Shown piece after piece: positions 9,010 to 10,546 of a stretch of 10,546 nucleotides of DNA. How positions within the stretch are numbered: position 1 is the stretch's first letter; each line of letters starts with the position of its first letter. Where the stretch lies: contig MGUT01000006.1 in assembly GCA_001800095.1 (NCBI GenBank), positions 44,889 through 55,434 of the forward strand. Direction: 5' to 3'. Position numbers and translations under genes: made by a program. Origin of the DNA: Elusimicrobia bacterium RIFCSPLOWO2_01_FULL_64_13. GTDB lineage: Bacteria > Elusimicrobiota > Elusimicrobia > 2-02-FULL-39-32. Below the pieces are notes generated by a model. The model did not search any database. It worked only from the letters and a program-made list of their open reading frames with translations, and was not told the DNA's origin.

Positions 9010-10546
9010 GTGAAGCATTTTTCCCGGATTTTTTGCTTCGTTTTCTGCGCCGTCCTCACGGGGGAATGGTTCCCGGCGGCCCGGCCCGCCCGGGCCGAAG
9101 CTCCCAAGCCGAAGATCATCCGCGAGATCCGGATCGAAGGGGCGAAGAATTTCAAGCAGCGCGCCGTGCGCGACCTCATCAAGACCAGGCCGAGGGACTT
9201 CTTCTCCGAAGGGGCGCTCCGGGAGGACATCCAGTTCATCCTCGGGTCCGGCAACTATGAAGACGCCGAGGTCCGCACGGAAGACGTCGCCGGCGGCGTC
9301 CGGGTGATCTATTCCGTCAAGGAGAAGCCCGTCGTCCGCAAGGTCGATTTCACGGGAAATTCCAAGATACGCGACGGCCGCCTCGCCGGCGAGATCTCCC
9401 TGAAGAAGAAGGAGGGATACGACGCCGTCAAGCTCCGGGCCGACGTCCAGACCATCCTTTCCCAATACGGGGAGAAGGGCTACGCCGACGCCAAGGTCGA
9501 GCCCTTCACCACCTTCGACGACGCGGCCGACCAGGTCTCCATCAATTTCGTGATCAAGGAAGGCAAAAGGGTCCTCATCGAGAGCGTGGAATTCGCGGGC
9601 AACGCCGCTTTTTCGGCCCGGAAGCTCCGGCGGCTCATCAAGACCAAGAAGCGCAAGGTCTATAACTCCGAGCAGATCAGCGAGGACCGCAAGGAGGTCG
9701 AGAAGTTCTACAAGAACAACGGCTACGCCCAGGTCAAGACCACCGACACCGTCACCGCCTACAACGCCGACCGCACCCGCATCACCCTGACCTTCCCCAT
9801 CGAGGAAGGGCCGAGCTTCGTGGTCGGGGACTTCACTTTCCGGGGGAACAGCGTCTACTCGAACGAGGAGCTCATGAAGGCCGTCCGCCTCAAGCCCGGC
9901 CGCCGCTCCAACGAGGAGAAGTTCGAGGAGACCCTGCAGAACCTGCGCGAGCTTTACCTGGACAAGGGCTACCTTTATTCGCGGATCGAGCCGGAACAGG
10001 ACCCCGATCCCAAGGCCGGCCTCATCCACTACAAGTTCTACATCGACGAGGGAGGCATCGTCTACATCGACCGCATCTTCGTGGAAGGCAACAAAAAGAC
10101 CAAGGAAAAGGTCTTCCGCAGGGAGATCCTGCTCAAACCCGGAGACCCCTTCTCTTCCTCGAAACTCCGGCGCAGCCAGGAGAAGATATTCAACCTGGGG
10201 TTCATCGACGACGTCAAGCCCGACATCCAGCCCGCCCGCGATCCCGACAAGGCGGACCTGGTCATGGACATCGTGGAGGGCAAGCCGGGCAGCCTTTCCG
10301 CCGGGGCCGGTTTCTCCTCCACGGACGGCCTGGTGGGCCAGGTCCAGCTTTCCCACGCCAACGTCTTCGGGCTGGCCCAGAGGCTGAACCTCATGTGGGA
10401 GTTCGGCTCCCGCAGGCAGAATTACGAGATCAGCTGGACCGAGCCCTGGATCTTCGACCGGCCCGTTTCCTTGGGCGTCGACGTGCACAACACGATCCGG
10501 GAACGCCTCTTCGACGGCGATTCGGACCCGGATTACACCGAGACCC
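9010..10546 (+). CDS. bamA: BamA, outer-membrane beta-barrel assembly factor (3' end missing)
   Basis: An Omp85-family protein that folds and inserts beta-barrel proteins into the outer membrane. The first 512 codons are present and the window ends early in the barrel. A signal peptide is clear: K2/R6, a hydrophobic core at about 7-17, and probable cleavage after ARA at residue 29. Five POTRA domains follow at about 35-107, 108-187, 188-268, 269-349 and 350-427; POTRA 2-5 open with a hydrophobic strand and a GN signature (VDFTGN, VEFAGN, FTFRGN, IFVEGN), POTRA 1 with IRIEGAKNF. The barrel begins near 428 (SLSAGAGFSSTDG). Five POTRAs match BamA rather than TamA (three). Start choice: the frame is closed by TGATGA at 8959-8964 and contains no ATG before the signal peptide, so GTG at 9010 is the only good start. 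Its best Shine-Dalgarno is weak: GAAAGAG at 8989-8995, 14 bases away. It lies directly behind tamB, the likely functional partner. Confidence 0.94.
   Translation, partial: MKHFSRIFCFVFCAVLTGEWFPAARPARAEAPKPKIIREIRIEGAKNFKQRAVRDLIKTRPRDFFSEGALREDIQFILGSGNYEDAEVRTEDVAGGVRVIYSVKEKPVVRKVDFTGNSKIRDGRLAGEISLKKKEGYDAVKLRADVQTILSQYGEKGYADAKVEPFTTFDDAADQVSINFVIKEGKRVLIESVEFAGNAAFSARKLRRLIKTKKRKVYNSEQISEDRKEVEKFYKNNGYAQVKTTDTVTAYNADRTRITLTFPIEEGPSFVVGDFTFRGNSVYSNEELMKAVRLKPGRRSNEEKFEETLQNLRELYLDKGYLYSRIEPEQDPDPKAGLIHYKFYIDEGGIVYIDRIFVEGNKKTKEKVFRREILLKPGDPFSSSKLRRSQEKIFNLGFIDDVKPDIQPARDPDKADLVMDIVEGKPGSLSAGAGFSSTDGLVGQVQLSHANVFGLAQRLNLMWEFGSRRQNYEISWTEPWIFDRPVSLGVDVHNTIRERLFDGDSDPDYTET

Noticed and set aside
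8950..10488. Open frame of 512 codons on the minus strand opposite bamA
   Set aside because: Antisense of an unmistakable BamA with signal peptide and five POTRA domains. Its sequence is composition-driven (L, G, D, V, E).

Overview
This is a GC-rich window carrying four consecutive genes, all on the + strand: a branched-chain amino acid aminotransferase (ilvE), a ClpC-type AAA+ unfoldase (clpC), a very large TamB-like envelope protein (tamB) and the first 512 codons of BamA (bamA), which runs off the right edge. A 13-codon tail of an upstream gene probably occupies the first 40 bases. BamA and TamB require an outer membrane, so the organism is a diderm bacterium. ClpC rather than ClpA is the Clp ATPase here, with the two-repeat N domain, the UVR-type middle domain and a ClpP-docking loop. 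ClpC together with TamB and BamA is compatible with several non-proteobacterial diderm phyla (for example Acidobacteriota/Aminicenantes, Elusimicrobiota or Omnitrophota), but nothing here fixes the phylum.

Layout: 1-84 holds the probable tail of an upstream gene and the ilvE promoter. 85-966 is ilvE. 967-1037 is a compact spacer with a strong hairpin, a near-consensus extended -10 promoter and a perfect Shine-Dalgarno for clpC. 1038-3518 is clpC. 3519-3603 is a C-rich, G-poor spacer (Rho-site-like) with a tandem 7-mer, ending in a TATAAT box six bases before the tamB start. 3604-8913 is tamB. 8914-9009 is an AT-rich island with an extended -10 promoter, a perfect 14-bp palindrome and repeated motifs. 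9010-10546 is bamA, starting with GTG and incomplete.

Function: ilvE (amino acid metabolism) and clpC (cytosolic protein quality control) look like independent units. tamB and bamA form a functional pair: BamA inserts beta-barrel proteins into the outer membrane, and TamB is an inner-membrane-anchored periplasmic bridge that works with an Omp85 protein. No TamA is seen, and the adjacent Omp85 protein has five POTRA domains and is BamA-like, so a TamB-BamA partnership is the natural reading. Each of the four genes appears to have its own promoter. Two of them (ilvE, tamB) have the -10 box so close to the start codon that their mRNAs are probably leaderless or nearly so. No mobile elements, RNA genes, CRISPR arrays or defence-like cassettes were seen. 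This looks like a core chromosomal region, and the points of interest are regulatory and architectural rather than a new multi-gene system.
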